From Emticicia oligotrophica DSM 17448 (lineage in GTDB: Bacteria > Bacteroidota > Bacteroidia > Cytophagales > Spirosomataceae), in the NCBI RefSeq assembly GCF_000263195.1, contig NC_018748.1:1488001-1552000 (forward strand): 64,000 nt of DNA, given 5' to 3'. The position numbers and the translations under genes are program-made. This document shows positions 53,914 through 62,452 of this stretch, in pieces (positions within the stretch are counted from its first letter, which is position 1; the number at the start of each line of letters is the position of its first letter). The notes beneath the pieces are model-generated. The model was not told the DNA's origin and ran no database searches. It saw nothing but the letters and a program-made list of their open reading frames with translations.

Positions 53914-54252
53914 ATGCAACTCAATAATCTAAAGTCCTTAAAACCACAAAGAAAACATTTACGAAACCACTCCACATCGGCTGAGGCAACTTTATGGAGT
54001 TACTAAAAGAATAGTCAATTAGAAGGACGAAAGTTTAGAAGACAACACAGTATTGAATTTTACATTCTTGACTTTTTTTGCCCATCAGAAAAAATAAACA
54101 TAGAATTAGATGGACAAGAACACTTTGAAGGCTACGGACTCGTGCACGATGAAAAACGTGATGAGTTTTTAAAATCACTCAACATTAAAGTATTAAGATT
54201 TGAAAATATAGAATGGGTTTTGAATGAGATTAAAAGGCATTTTAAAACTTAA
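53914..54252 (+). pseudogene. DUF559 endonuclease gene with an in-frame stop
   Basis: 113 codons encode a complete DUF559 (Vsr/PD-(D/E)XK-like) nuclease except that codon 31 (54004-54006) is TAA. Family members have LWxxLKxxQLxGxKFRRQ here; the sequence reads LWSY, stop, KNSQLEGRKFRRQ, so a single change of TTA (Leu) to TAA explains it. Downstream the nuclease core is intact: FYILDFFCPSEKINIELDG (Asp and Glu of the active site), HDEKRDEFLKSLNIKVLRF and a final WVLNEIKRHFK. No other frame damage is seen, so inactivation is recent, or the stop is read through. Confidence 0.85.
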
Positions 54253-54253
54253 A

Positions 54254-54313
54254 CAACCACCCCGTCAAAGTCCGATTCCATCAGGACTTTGACACCCCTC
54301 CTTTGAAAGGAGG
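54254..54313. repeat. Right inverted repeat of the DUF559 element
   Basis: 60 nt: CAACCACCCC, then hairpin GTCAAAGTCC/GGACTTTGAC (54264-54293, loop GATTCCATCA), then hairpin CCTCCTTT/AAAGGAGG (54297-54313). Inverted with respect to 53820-53884. It begins 2 nt after the nuclease stop codon. Confidence 0.8.
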
Positions 54314-54355
54314 AGAAACTTTATTACACGGTATAAACAAACGACCTTCATCAAA

Positions 54356-55366
54356 ATGAAACTAAAATTCCATATTCTCACGCTGCAAATGCGGCATACT
54401 TTTACCATTGCTCACGGCTCACGTGATGATATTGATGCCTTTATCGTTGAACTTCAAGACGGTGAACTCAGTGGTTATGGAGAAGCAACTCCAATACCTT
54501 ATTATGGAGTTACGGCCGAAGGAATGAGAGACAAACTCTCTGAATATCAAGAAATTATCGAAAACTACGACCTTCAAAATCCAGAGGATTTTTGGGCATT
54601 TATGTACCCTCATCTAAAAAATGACCCTTTTGCACATTGTGCATTAGATATGGCAGCTTGGGATTTATGGGGCAAAAAACAAGGTAAACCCTTATACGAA
54701 ATTTGGGGCCTTGACCCTTCAAAAGCCCCGAATTCTAATTATACCATCGGAATTGATACCATTGAAAAAATGGTTGAGAAAATGAAAGAGTTTGATTTCC
54801 CGATTTATAAAATCAAGTTGGGTACTAATCACGATGTTGAAATTGTTCGTGAACTAAGAAAACACACCGATGCTCTTTTTAGAGTTGATGCTAACTGTGC
54901 CTGGGGTATTGAAGAAACCATTGAAAACTCGAAAGCTTTTGCAGAGTTGGGCGTAGAATTTATCGAACAACCAATGCACAAAGATGCTTACGTAGAGATG
55001 GAAGAAGTAATGAAAGGTTCGGTTTTACCACTCATTGCCGATGAAAGCTGCATTGTGGAAGAAGACGTAAAAAAATGCGTAGGTAAATTTCATGGTGTAA
55101 ACGTAAAATTGGCCAAGTGTGGTGGAATTACACCAGCATTACGCATGATTTCAGAAGCAAAAAGCTTGGGATTGAAAGTTATGTGTGGCTGTATGACGGA
55201 AACAAGTGTGGGTATTTCAGCAATCGGGCAGCTAGCACCTTTACTTGATTATGTAGATATGGATGGTTCGATTTTAATTGCCAATGACCCTGCAACGGGA
55301 GTATATCTTGACAAAGGCAAACCTGTTTTCCCGAAAGTAAACGGAACAGGTGCAACACTTTTATAA
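54356..55366 (+). CDS. Dipeptide epimerase (L-Ala-D/L-Glu epimerase-like, enolase superfamily)
   Basis: 336-residue muconate-lactonising-subgroup enzyme. The active-site set is visible: KIKLGT with the catalytic KxK (about 151-156), metal ligands Asp in FRVDANCAW (about 177), Glu in FIEQPM (about 205) and Asp in IADESC (about 228), and the second base Lys in NVKLAKCGG (about 250-258). The layout suits L-Ala-D/L-Glu epimerase, which recycles murein peptides, in keeping with murQ elsewhere in the window. True muconate cycloisomerase is less likely because the pca branch here uses PcaB. Confidence 0.85.
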   Translation: MKLKFHILTLQMRHTFTIAHGSRDDIDAFIVELQDGELSGYGEATPIPYYGVTAEGMRDKLSEYQEIIENYDLQNPEDFWAFMYPHLKNDPFAHCALDMAAWDLWGKKQGKPLYEIWGLDPSKAPNSNYTIGIDTIEKMVEKMKEFDFPIYKIKLGTNHDVEIVRELRKHTDALFRVDANCAWGIEETIENSKAFAELGVEFIEQPMHKDAYVEMEEVMKGSVLPLIADESCIVEEDVKKCVGKFHGVNVKLAKCGGITPALRMISEAKSLGLKVMCGCMTETSVGISAIGQLAPLLDYVDMDGSILIANDPATGVYLDKGKPVFPKVNGTGATLL

Positions 55367-55370
55367 ATTT

Positions 55371-55411
55371 TTGGGGTAGTTAGGAATAAATATCTTCCTA
55401 TACTACCCCAA
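55371..55411. terminator. Terminator between the epimerase and lipoprotein genes
   Basis: TTGGGGTAGTTAGGAA pairs with TTCCTATACTACCCCAA (one bulged base) around an 8-nt loop; convergent genes on both sides. Confidence 0.75.
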
Positions 55412-55416
55412 TCTCT

Positions 55417-55926
55417 TTAAAATTCATTCAATACAATCACATCTGACTCTGCGGTATTACTCACATTCCCTGCTCTATCTTTAATGATTACTTGAAATTT
55501 TAGTGAATCTTTAGGAGGCGTAAATGGGTGAGGAAACTCCATTGAATAATCAAGTGTCCCTTCTATCGGACCAGTTTTGCCATCAGCTTTTAAGCGAGGA
55601 AAATAACCCGAATAGGGTACCGCTGGAATAAATTCGGTAAAAACACCTTTTTTCTTGCGAAATAGCCTAATGAGATAATTATAATTACTAGTTGTTTCGG
55701 CAGTAGTTCTTTCTTTTTCATTCAAACCTAAATCACCATCTCCATCTTGAAACTTAATCGTCAGAATAACAGAATCCTTTTTCGTACCAGCAAATTGGTC
55801 GATTCTAACCTCCTTTTTAATTGACTTAAAGCTAATGGCTGGCGTATTATCAAAAGTGGTTTCTTTATAACAACCTACCAATGCGACAATTATTGTTAAT
55901 ATTCCAAAAACTGAAACCTTTTTCAT
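55417..55926 (-). CDS. Small lipoprotein of unknown function
   Basis: 169 residues with a lipoprotein signal (MKKVSVFGILTIIVALVGC; lipidated Cys19). The mature part has a DGDGDLGLNE segment (about 60-69), possibly calcium-binding, and a beta-rich C-terminus ending in KFQVIIKDRAGNVSNTAESD (about 143-162), reminiscent of Ig-like folds. Such proteins are common in Cytophagales envelopes. No function is proposed. Confidence 0.7.
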   Translation of the reverse strand: MKKVSVFGILTIIVALVGCYKETTFDNTPAISFKSIKKEVRIDQFAGTKKDSVILTIKFQDGDGDLGLNEKERTTAETTSNYNYLIRLFRKKKGVFTEFIPAVPYSGYFPRLKADGKTGPIEGTLDYSMEFPHPFTPPKDSLKFQVIIKDRAGNVSNTAESDVIVLNEF

Positions 55927-56088
55927 TCTAAAAATGTAATTTTAATTAGTCTGTTATGCAAAACAAGTGTGGCACATTTTAATTGAATAGAAAACCTTGA
56001 GAAAACGGTGTCGTCTGACGTGCTACACTTTGCAATATCAATAATTTTCTATATTTCGGCTAATTTAGTAAAAATCATAAAATTTTCA

Positions 56089-57153
56089 ATGGGCATTCGT
56101 GACGAACTAAAATCGGCGGTTTTACAGTTGAACGACTCTTCCGTACGACCACACGATTTCGAAGAATTGGCTTTAGAAATATTTCGTTTTCAAGCTGCCA
56201 CTAATTATACCTACAAAGAATATTTAGCGTATCTCCGAGTAAATCCTCAGCAAGTGAGTCGAATCGAAAAAATTCCTTTTTTACCGATTCAGTTTTTCAA
56301 GCACCATAAAATTGTTTCTGAGGGAGCTCCTACCCAAATAATTTTTGAAAGTAGCGGCACCACAGGCGATACCACCAGTAAACATTTAGTGAGCGATTTG
56401 CCTTTTTATGAATACATCAGTCAACGAATTTTTGAGCAGTTTTATGGCCCTTTGAATGAGTTTCACATTTTAGCTTTACTGCCTTCTTACCTTGAACGAA
56501 ATAATTCTTCGTTGGTGTATATGGTACAGAGTTTTATTTATAGAACCTACTCAAGAGAATCTGGTTTTTATTTGAAAAATACCCAAGAATTGCTTCAGCA
56601 ACTTCGACTGTTATCTAAACAACAATCTAAAAGAAAAGTTTTGTTGATTGGCGTCACATTTGCCTTGCTTGATTTAGCTGAATCTGGAGAAGATTTATCT
56701 TGCATGAAAGACCTAAAAAAACGCTTAATTGTCATGGAAACTGGGGGAATGAAAGGTAGAAGGAAAGAATTATTGCGGGAAGAAGTACATGAAATCTTAA
56801 CCTCGGCGTTTGGAATCGAAAAAATTCACTCTGAATATGGCATGACAGAACTACTTTCGCAAGGATATTCGAAAGGCGATGGGATTTTTGAATTACCCAA
56901 TACTATGAGAGTGCTACTTCGTGAAATAAACGACCCATTCAAGATTATCTCAACGGTAAACTATTCCCAAAAGAATGAGAAAACCTTGATTCGTGGCGGA
57001 ATCAACGTAATTGATTTAGCTAATATTGATTCTTGTTGCTTCATAGAAACCCAAGATTTAGGAGCATACAACACTGAAAATCAATCATTTAGCATCATTG
57101 GTCGCTTTGATAACTCTGATATCAGAGGCTGCAATTTGATGTATCAAGGCTAA
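56089..57153 (+). CDS. LuxE-like acyl-protein synthetase family protein
   Basis: 354 residues related to the LuxE acyl-protein synthetase domain of the ANL superfamily. The nucleotide-motif region is FESSGTTGDTTSKH (about 89-102), and the conserved ETGGMKGRRKEL (about 219-230) and HSEYGMTELLSQGYS (about 249-263) blocks follow. No luciferase genes are nearby; Bacteroidota homologues are usually in lipid or polysaccharide contexts, so the acyl or carboxyl substrate is unknown. The frame is open from 56008, but MGIRDELKSAVLQL at 56089 is the better start. It overlaps nothing and faces the kinase gene at a distance of 4 bp. Confidence 0.8.
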   Translation: MGIRDELKSAVLQLNDSSVRPHDFEELALEIFRFQAATNYTYKEYLAYLRVNPQQVSRIEKIPFLPIQFFKHHKIVSEGAPTQIIFESSGTTGDTTSKHLVSDLPFYEYISQRIFEQFYGPLNEFHILALLPSYLERNNSSLVYMVQSFIYRTYSRESGFYLKNTQELLQQLRLLSKQQSKRKVLLIGVTFALLDLAESGEDLSCMKDLKKRLIVMETGGMKGRRKELLREEVHEILTSAFGIEKIHSEYGMTELLSQGYSKGDGIFELPNTMRVLLREINDPFKIISTVNYSQKNEKTLIRGGINVIDLANIDSCCFIETQDLGAYNTENQSFSIIGRFDNSDIRGCNLMYQG

Positions 57154-57157
57154 AATC

Positions 57158-58039
57158 TTATAGATATCTATTGAGAGTTCTGATGATTGGGGGTAAATAG
57201 CTCGTTCCAAAAATATTGGTATGCACAAGCAAGGGATAAATATTATAAATAGGCACTCGTTCATCGAATCTTGGTTGGAGAGGATAGGCTTCCTGATACG
57301 AGTCATAGAAACGCTTATCAAAACCGCCAAATAAGTTTGTGAAAGCTATTTCCATTTCTCGGCTTCCGTAATAAACCGATGGGTCGATGAGTGAGGGCTC
57401 ACCTTTTTCATCAGTAATCACATTTCCCGACCACAAATCTCCATGTAAGAGAGAAGCTGGTTCGTTTGGAATAAGTTCGGGCAAAACCTTATAAAATTGC
57501 TGAAATTTATCGTATAAAGATTTAGAAATCAACTCATTATAATAGGCTAAACCTGCTTGAACATTCAAACGTTTTTCAATAAAAAAGCTCAGCCAATCAG
57601 ATTTCTGCTCATTACTTTGACGAAGTGAACCAATATAATTATCGAACGAGAGGCCAAAAGAATCGGCTGTATTTCGATGCAGACTAGCTAATTTTTGACC
57701 CAAAGACTCCCAATAATCGAAATTAGGTTTAGAATATTCGATATTTTCGAGAACCAAATAATCTTGTCCATCACGACGCCCCCAATGAATCACCTCGGGC
57801 ACACGAATCACGTTAGTTTCACGCAATAGGTCAAGGCCTTTTGCTTCTGTTTCAAACATTCCTTCGTAGTTCCGAGTATTATATTTAATAAAATATTTGC
57901 CTTCGTTGGTAAGTACTTGCACGGTCACATTGATACTTCCACCCTGTATTAGGCGATACTCGTTTACTTGTAGGTCACGTCCGAAGCTTTCAAAAAAAAC
58001 GCCCTCAAAAAATTGGAATTGATCTTCAGCCGTTTGCAT
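57158..58039 (-). CDS. Fructosamine kinase / aminoglycoside phosphotransferase-like protein
   Basis: 293-residue protein-kinase-fold phosphotransferase of the fructosamine/ketosamine-3-kinase family. The catalytic loop LLHGDLWSGNV (about 197-207) and the metal-binding Asp in PSLIDPSVYYGSREMEIA (about 214-231) are typical, as is FETEAKGLDLLRE in the N-lobe. It probably phosphorylates glycated amines for deglycation. It converges on the LuxE-like gene with a 4-bp gap and no terminator between them. Confidence 0.87.
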   Translation of the reverse strand: MQTAEDQFQFFEGVFFESFGRDLQVNEYRLIQGGSINVTVQVLTNEGKYFIKYNTRNYEGMFETEAKGLDLLRETNVIRVPEVIHWGRRDGQDYLVLENIEYSKPNFDYWESLGQKLASLHRNTADSFGLSFDNYIGSLRQSNEQKSDWLSFFIEKRLNVQAGLAYYNELISKSLYDKFQQFYKVLPELIPNEPASLLHGDLWSGNVITDEKGEPSLIDPSVYYGSREMEIAFTNLFGGFDKRFYDSYQEAYPLQPRFDERVPIYNIYPLLVHTNIFGTSYLPPIIRTLNRYL

Positions 58040-58251
58040 AGATGCCCTTAACCCCTGTGGGGAATAAATTTAAAAAGTATTTAAACTAAACTCTTGAATA
58101 TATCTATAAAACGCTAATAACTAACTCATTAGACAAATAAACTCGAAAACCAAAATGCTTATTTCGTATTTCAAGTCTAATACAAACGTTAAAATAAAAA
58201 CTTTATCATTAAATTTTCCGAACTTTGTAAAAAATTTCAATAGTTTATTTC

Positions 58252-59403
58252 ATGCAGAAACGTCATCTTGCTATTCTTGGCTCAACTGGTTCTATCGGAA
58301 CACAAGCCTTAGAAGTTGTTGAAGCCAATCCAGATATTTTTGAAGTAGAAGTACTGACCGCCCAAAACAACGCCGATTTGTTGATTGAACAAGCAGCTAA
58401 GTTTAAGCCAAACGTAGTGGTGATTTCTAACGAAAACCTTTATGACAAAGTCTTTGCCGCTCTCGACCCACTTGATATAAAAGTTTATTCTGGAGATAAA
58501 TCTTTGGCATCGGTTGTAACCATGGAATCGGTGAATATGGTACTCACTGCTCTGGTGGGTTATGCAGGACTTATTCCGACGGTGGCGGCCATTAAAGCAG
58601 GTAAACACATTGCTTTAGCCAATAAAGAAACGCTCGTAGTAGCTGGCGAATTAGTGACGGAATTAGCTCAAAAGCATAGAGTTGATATATTACCTGTTGA
58701 TTCTGAACATTCGGCTATTTTTCAGTGCTTGGTAGGTGAGTTTCATAATCCTATTGAAAAAATAATACTAACGGCTTCGGGTGGTCCATTTAGAGGGAAA
58801 GACCGTGAGTTTTTGAAAACAGTTACCAAAGCCCAAGCCCTCAAGCACCCTAATTGGAGCATGGGAGCAAAAATTACCATAGATTCTGCTTCTTTGATGA
58901 ATAAGGGTTTAGAGGTAATTGAAGCAAAGTGGTTATTCGGACTCACACCAGAGCAAATTGAAGTGGTTGTACACCCACAAAGTATTATTCACTCAATGGT
59001 GCAGTTTGAAGATGGAAGTATGAAAGCCCAAATGGGTTTACCAGATATGCGAGTGCCGATTCAGTTTGCGATTGGCTATCCGAATCGTTTAAAATCAACT
59101 TTCCCACGTATGGATTTTGCCCAGTATCCATCGCTTACTTTTGAAAAACCTGATTATGAAACATTCAGAAATTTAGGTTTCGCATTTGAAGCCCTACGTA
59201 CTGGCGGGAACATGGCGTGTATTGTTAATGCGGCCAACGAAATAGCCGTTGCAGCATTCTTACGTGATGAAATCGGATTCTTAGAAATGTCGGATTTGAT
59301 TGAAGATTGTATGAAAAAAGTGACCTTCGTTCGCACACCAACGCTCGAAGATTATATAGAAACCGACAAAGAAACCAGGCGTCTGGCTTTAGAGTTTGTT
59401 TAA
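58252..59403 (+). CDS. dxr: 1-deoxy-D-xylulose 5-phosphate reductoisomerase
   Basis: 383-residue NADPH-dependent enzyme, second step of the MEP isoprenoid pathway. The NADPH motif GSTGSIGTQ is at about 9-17, ALANKETLVVAGE at about 121-133, the metal/substrate site in LPVDSEHSA and EVIEAKWLFG, and the flexible-loop HPQSIIHSMVQFEDGS at about 242-257. ispE, the fourth step, lies 2.2 kb downstream on the same strand. A GAACTTTG box about 30 bp before the start is a weak promoter candidate. Confidence 0.96.
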   Translation: MQKRHLAILGSTGSIGTQALEVVEANPDIFEVEVLTAQNNADLLIEQAAKFKPNVVVISNENLYDKVFAALDPLDIKVYSGDKSLASVVTMESVNMVLTALVGYAGLIPTVAAIKAGKHIALANKETLVVAGELVTELAQKHRVDILPVDSEHSAIFQCLVGEFHNPIEKIILTASGGPFRGKDREFLKTVTKAQALKHPNWSMGAKITIDSASLMNKGLEVIEAKWLFGLTPEQIEVVVHPQSIIHSMVQFEDGSMKAQMGLPDMRVPIQFAIGYPNRLKSTFPRMDFAQYPSLTFEKPDYETFRNLGFAFEALRTGGNMACIVNAANEIAVAAFLRDEIGFLEMSDLIEDCMKKVTFVRTPTLEDYIETDKETRRLALEFV

Positions 59404-59414
59404 ATTAAAAGTTT

Positions 59415-59467
59415 ACATCCTCCTGCCCCCGCTTCGGCAGTCCGATTCAAAGAGGGCAGGGAGATGT
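59415..59467. repeat. G/C-rich inverted repeat before the pseudouridine synthase gene
   Basis: ACATCCTCCTGCCC pairs (with two mismatches) with GGGCAGGGAGATGT; the loop holds CGGCAGTCCGATTCAAAG, which shares TCCGATTC with the right repeat of the DUF559 element. It lies in the 92-bp gap after dxr and could be a related non-coding repeat. Confidence 0.5.
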
Positions 59468-59495
59468 CGTAAAAGAGTAATTATGTAAATAAATT

Positions 59496-60224
59496 ATGGC
59501 AAAGCAACCATTTCAAGTAGTTTACGAAGATAATCACATCATTATCGTCAATAAAGCCCAAGGAATTTTAGTTCAGGGCGATAGCACTGGCGATAAAACG
59601 CTTTCTGACTACGTAAAAGAGTATATTAAAGAAAAATACAATAAACCAGGAGATGTTTTTCTTGGAACCGTACACCGCCTCGACCGCCCCGTGAGTGGCT
59701 TGGTGGTTTTTGCACGTACATCAAAAGCACTCGAACGCATGAACGAGATATTTAGAAAACGTGATGTTCAGAAAACTTATTGGGCAGTTGTGGGTAAAAA
59801 ACCCGAGAAAAAATCGGCAAAATTGACCAACTGGCTCGTAAAAGATGAAACTAAGAATACCGTAAAAGCCTACGACGAAGAAGTACCTAACTCACAAAAA
59901 GCAGAGTTGACGTATCGTTATTTAGGCGAATTGAACCATTATCATTTACTCGAGATAAACCCGATTACTGGTCGCCCACACCAAATTCGTGTGCAATTGG
60001 CCAAAATGGGTTGCCCAATTAGAGGTGATGTGAAGTATGGATACCCACGCCCAAATATTGAAGGCAACATCAATCTTCATGCTCGCAGGTTGTATTTTAT
60101 TCATCCAGTGAAAAAGGAGCCAATCATTTGCAAAGCGGCATTGCCCGAAAATGCCTTCTGGGAAGAGTTTTTAGAACTCGAACCGGAAGATATCAAAACA
60201 GAAAATCTTGATTTCTTATATTGA
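59496..60224 (+). CDS. RluA family pseudouridine synthase
   Basis: 242-residue RNA-modifying enzyme. The catalytic Asp is in VHRLDRPVSGLVVFARTSKA (about 55-74); the RluA-family motifs ITGRPHQIRVQLAKMGCPI (about 156-174) and a C-terminal HARRLYFIHPVKKE are intact. It has no N-terminal S4 domain, so it belongs to the short RluA/RluC-like group; which rRNA or tRNA position is modified is unknown. An intrinsic terminator follows. Confidence 0.9.
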   Translation: MAKQPFQVVYEDNHIIIVNKAQGILVQGDSTGDKTLSDYVKEYIKEKYNKPGDVFLGTVHRLDRPVSGLVVFARTSKALERMNEIFRKRDVQKTYWAVVGKKPEKKSAKLTNWLVKDETKNTVKAYDEEVPNSQKAELTYRYLGELNHYHLLEINPITGRPHQIRVQLAKMGCPIRGDVKYGYPRPNIEGNINLHARRLYFIHPVKKEPIICKAALPENAFWEEFLELEPEDIKTENLDFLY

Positions 60225-60230
60225 AAAAAC

Positions 60231-60263
60231 AAAAAGCGATTGGGTTAGTCCAATCGCTTTTTT
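60231..60263 (+). terminator. Terminator of the pseudouridine synthase gene
   Basis: AAAAAGCGATTGG/CCAATCGCTTTTT with a 6-nt loop and a closing T-run, 7 nt after the stop codon. Confidence 0.9.
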
Positions 60264-60354
60264 TATAATATATTTGAAGACCATTTATTCCAACAAAAAA
60301 TTCAAAACTACCAAACCATTATTTTGGTATTCAACCTTCAATCTATAACAAAAA

Positions 60355-61299
60355 ATGAATCGCAGAAACTTTTTATCAAAGAGTGTCTTGGCTGCCGGAG
60401 CTAGTACCCTTGGCACTTCAACCGCAGCTTTAGCTTCTACGCCGAGTCAAATCGAACAACCAAACATCATCGCTCCTAATAAATTCAAACTTCTCTATGC
60501 TCCGCATTTCGGAATGTTTGAAAATTCAGCTGGCAAAGACCTTTTCGACCAACTTAAATTCATGGCTGACAATGGCTTCATGGCTCTGGAGGATAACGGA
60601 ATGTTAGGCCGCCCAGTAGAAATACAAACAAAAATTGGTGAAACAATGGCCAAATTAGGCATGAAAATGGGGGTTTTTGTGGTAGATGGTGGCGATAATT
60701 GGAAAGTTTCACTCACCACTGGTAAAAAAGATTTCCTCGAAAATTTCTTAAAAACTTGCCGTGCCTCGGTAGAAACAGCTAAACGTTGTAATGCTAAATA
60801 CATGACGGTTGTACCTGGCTATTTTGAGCGAAATCTACCATTAGGTGTTCAGACAGCCAATGTCATTGATGCCTTACGCCGAGCTTGTGATATTTTCGAG
60901 CCTCATAACCTCACGATGGTACTTGAACCATTAAGCGATAATGCCGATTTATTCTTACGCTATTCTGACCAAACCTACATGATTTGTAAGGCGGTGAATA
61001 GCCCTTCATGTAAGATTTTATTTGATATGTGGCACATGCAAAGAAATGAAGGCCGCATGACTCAACACATGAATTGGTGCTGGGAAGAAATTGCCTATTT
61101 TCAGATTGGCGATGAGCCAGGCCGCAAGGAGCCAACTACTGGCGAAATAAATTACAAGAGCTTATTTAAGCATATTTACGAAAAATCGAAAGCCAATAAT
61201 CAAGAGTTCATCATGGGAATGGAACATGGTAATTTTGCTAAAGGCAAAGAAGGAGAAGCAAAATTGATTGAAGCTTATCAATGGAGCGATAATTTCTAA
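60355..61299 (+). CDS. Exported TIM-barrel sugar isomerase-like protein (Hyi family)
   Basis: 314 residues. A twin-arginine signal (NRRNFLSKSVLAAGASTLG, residues 2-20) predicts folded export. The mature part is an AP-endonuclease-2/xylose-isomerase-like TIM barrel with metal-site elements in MVLEPLS (Glu, about 188), ILFDMWHMQR (Asp and His, about 223-232), FQIGDEPGRKEP (about 247-258) and a final FIMGMEHG Glu. Hydroxypyruvate isomerase is the nearest named family, but exported members probably act on sugars or sugar acids in the periplasm. It is monocistronic with its own terminator. Confidence 0.82.
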   Translation: MNRRNFLSKSVLAAGASTLGTSTAALASTPSQIEQPNIIAPNKFKLLYAPHFGMFENSAGKDLFDQLKFMADNGFMALEDNGMLGRPVEIQTKIGETMAKLGMKMGVFVVDGGDNWKVSLTTGKKDFLENFLKTCRASVETAKRCNAKYMTVVPGYFERNLPLGVQTANVIDALRRACDIFEPHNLTMVLEPLSDNADLFLRYSDQTYMICKAVNSPSCKILFDMWHMQRNEGRMTQHMNWCWEEIAYFQIGDEPGRKEPTTGEINYKSLFKHIYEKSKANNQEFIMGMEHGNFAKGKEGEAKLIEAYQWSDNF

Positions 61300-61310
61300 G
61301 ATTATTATAC

Positions 61311-61335
61311 AAGCAGGGGTATAAAGCCCCTGCTT
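61311..61335 (+). terminator. Terminator of the TIM-barrel gene
   Basis: AAGCAGGGG pairs with CCCCTGCTT around a 7-nt loop, followed by a T-rich stretch. Confidence 0.8.
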
Positions 61336-61594
61336 ATTTATTTTTCATAGTTTCATTTAGTGAATCATCAGACTTTTACTATTTATCTACAATCAGTTTC
61401 TATTCTTCCTTATCAAAACTGCTCAAAAGTCCTACTAAAACCACTATTCAGACTACAATTCTGATTATTTCATATTTTTGAGTCTGTTTAAAATTAACTT
61501 ATTTAAGATTTAAGTGTTTTAATAAAAACTAACAATCGTTTTGTTATTGATTTACTCGGTGGTTGAGTAATTTTGAAATCGAAATTTTATATAG

Positions 61595-62419
61595 ATGCTT
61601 ACATTTCCAAACGCTAAAATAAACATTGGCCTCAATATCGTAGAAAAACGCTCTGATGGCTTCCATAATATCGAATCTGTTTTTTACCCAGTCGAATGGT
61701 GCGATGCCCTCGAAATCTTACCAAATCAAGACCAAACTGCCAATGAAGCAATCTTCCAAAGTACGGGCTTGAGTATTCCGGGCAATGAAAGTTCAAATCT
61801 TTGTTTGAAGGCATGGCATTTATTGCAAGACCAAATCTCTACGCCACCGACTATTCATTTGCACAAAGTAATACCAATGGGTGCAGGCTTGGGTGGTGGT
61901 TCTGCCGATGGAGCTTTTACACTTCGCATGCTCAATGAGGTTTATCAACTAAATTTGAGCAACGACCAACTAAAAGATTTTGCCCGAAAATTAGGTTCGG
62001 ACTGTGCTTTTTTCATCGAAAATAAACCTGTTTTTTGCTATAATAAAGGCGATGAATTTGAAGATTTTTCGCTTAATCTGAAAGGGAAATTTATAGTGTT
62101 AGTCAATCCAGATATTCATATTTCTACTGCTGAAGCTTATTCGGGGGTATCGCCACAAAAACCTGAAATATCATTAAAAACGGCTCTTTCGGAGCCAATA
62201 TCTAATTGGAAAACAATTGTTAAAAACGATTTCGAAGAAAAACTGTTATTAAAGTATCCAACCATTGCCGAAGTAAAAGAATCACTTTATGTAGCTGGTG
62301 CTGTTTATGCTTCTATGACGGGCTCAGGCTCAACTGTATATGGAATTTTTGAAAACGAAATAGACTTAAAAAATCAATTTCCAAATTTCGCAATATGGCA
62401 AGGATTCTTTAAAGTATAA
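61595..62419 (+). CDS. ispE: 4-diphosphocytidyl-2-C-methyl-D-erythritol kinase
   Basis: 274-residue GHMP kinase of the MEP pathway. The N-terminal FPNAKINIGLNIVEKRSDGFHNIES (read within residues 4-28) holds the conserved Lys and Asp region, the ATP-binding GHMP motif is PMGAGLGGGSADGA (about 92-105), and the C-terminal motif is SMTGSGSTVYGIF (about 246-258). It is followed by an oxidase subunit gene 33 bp downstream. dxr is in the same window, but the genes in between are unrelated. Confidence 0.95.
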   Translation: MLTFPNAKINIGLNIVEKRSDGFHNIESVFYPVEWCDALEILPNQDQTANEAIFQSTGLSIPGNESSNLCLKAWHLLQDQISTPPTIHLHKVIPMGAGLGGGSADGAFTLRMLNEVYQLNLSNDQLKDFARKLGSDCAFFIENKPVFCYNKGDEFEDFSLNLKGKFIVLVNPDIHISTAEAYSGVSPQKPEISLKTALSEPISNWKTIVKNDFEEKLLLKYPTIAEVKESLYVAGAVYASMTGSGSTVYGIFENEIDLKNQFPNFAIWQGFFKV

Positions 62420-62452
62420 TTTTATTTAAACCCTTGGGGGACGGGTGAAAAG

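Larger units (their letters stand above)
53820..54313. mobile_element. Putative DUF559-carrying element bounded by long hairpin inverted repeats
   Basis: A 494-bp unit consisting of a DUF559 endonuclease gene (broken) tightly enclosed by inverted repeats of about 60 nt, each with two internal hairpins. The ends start about 30 bp before the nuclease ATG and 2 bp after its stop. No transposase is encoded. A mobile or self-propagating nature is inferred from this layout; target duplications were not recognised. It occupies most of the 598-bp space between comB and the dipeptide epimerase gene. Confidence 0.5.

Noticed and set aside
53728-53919. Minus-strand frame of 63 codons over the left repeat
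   Set aside because: It is the translation of hairpin repeat sequence and overlaps the comB end.
54356-55366. Muconate cycloisomerase of a catechol branch
   Set aside because: The enolase-superfamily gene better fits a dipeptide epimerase, no catA/catC genes are present, and the protocatechuate branch uses PcaB.
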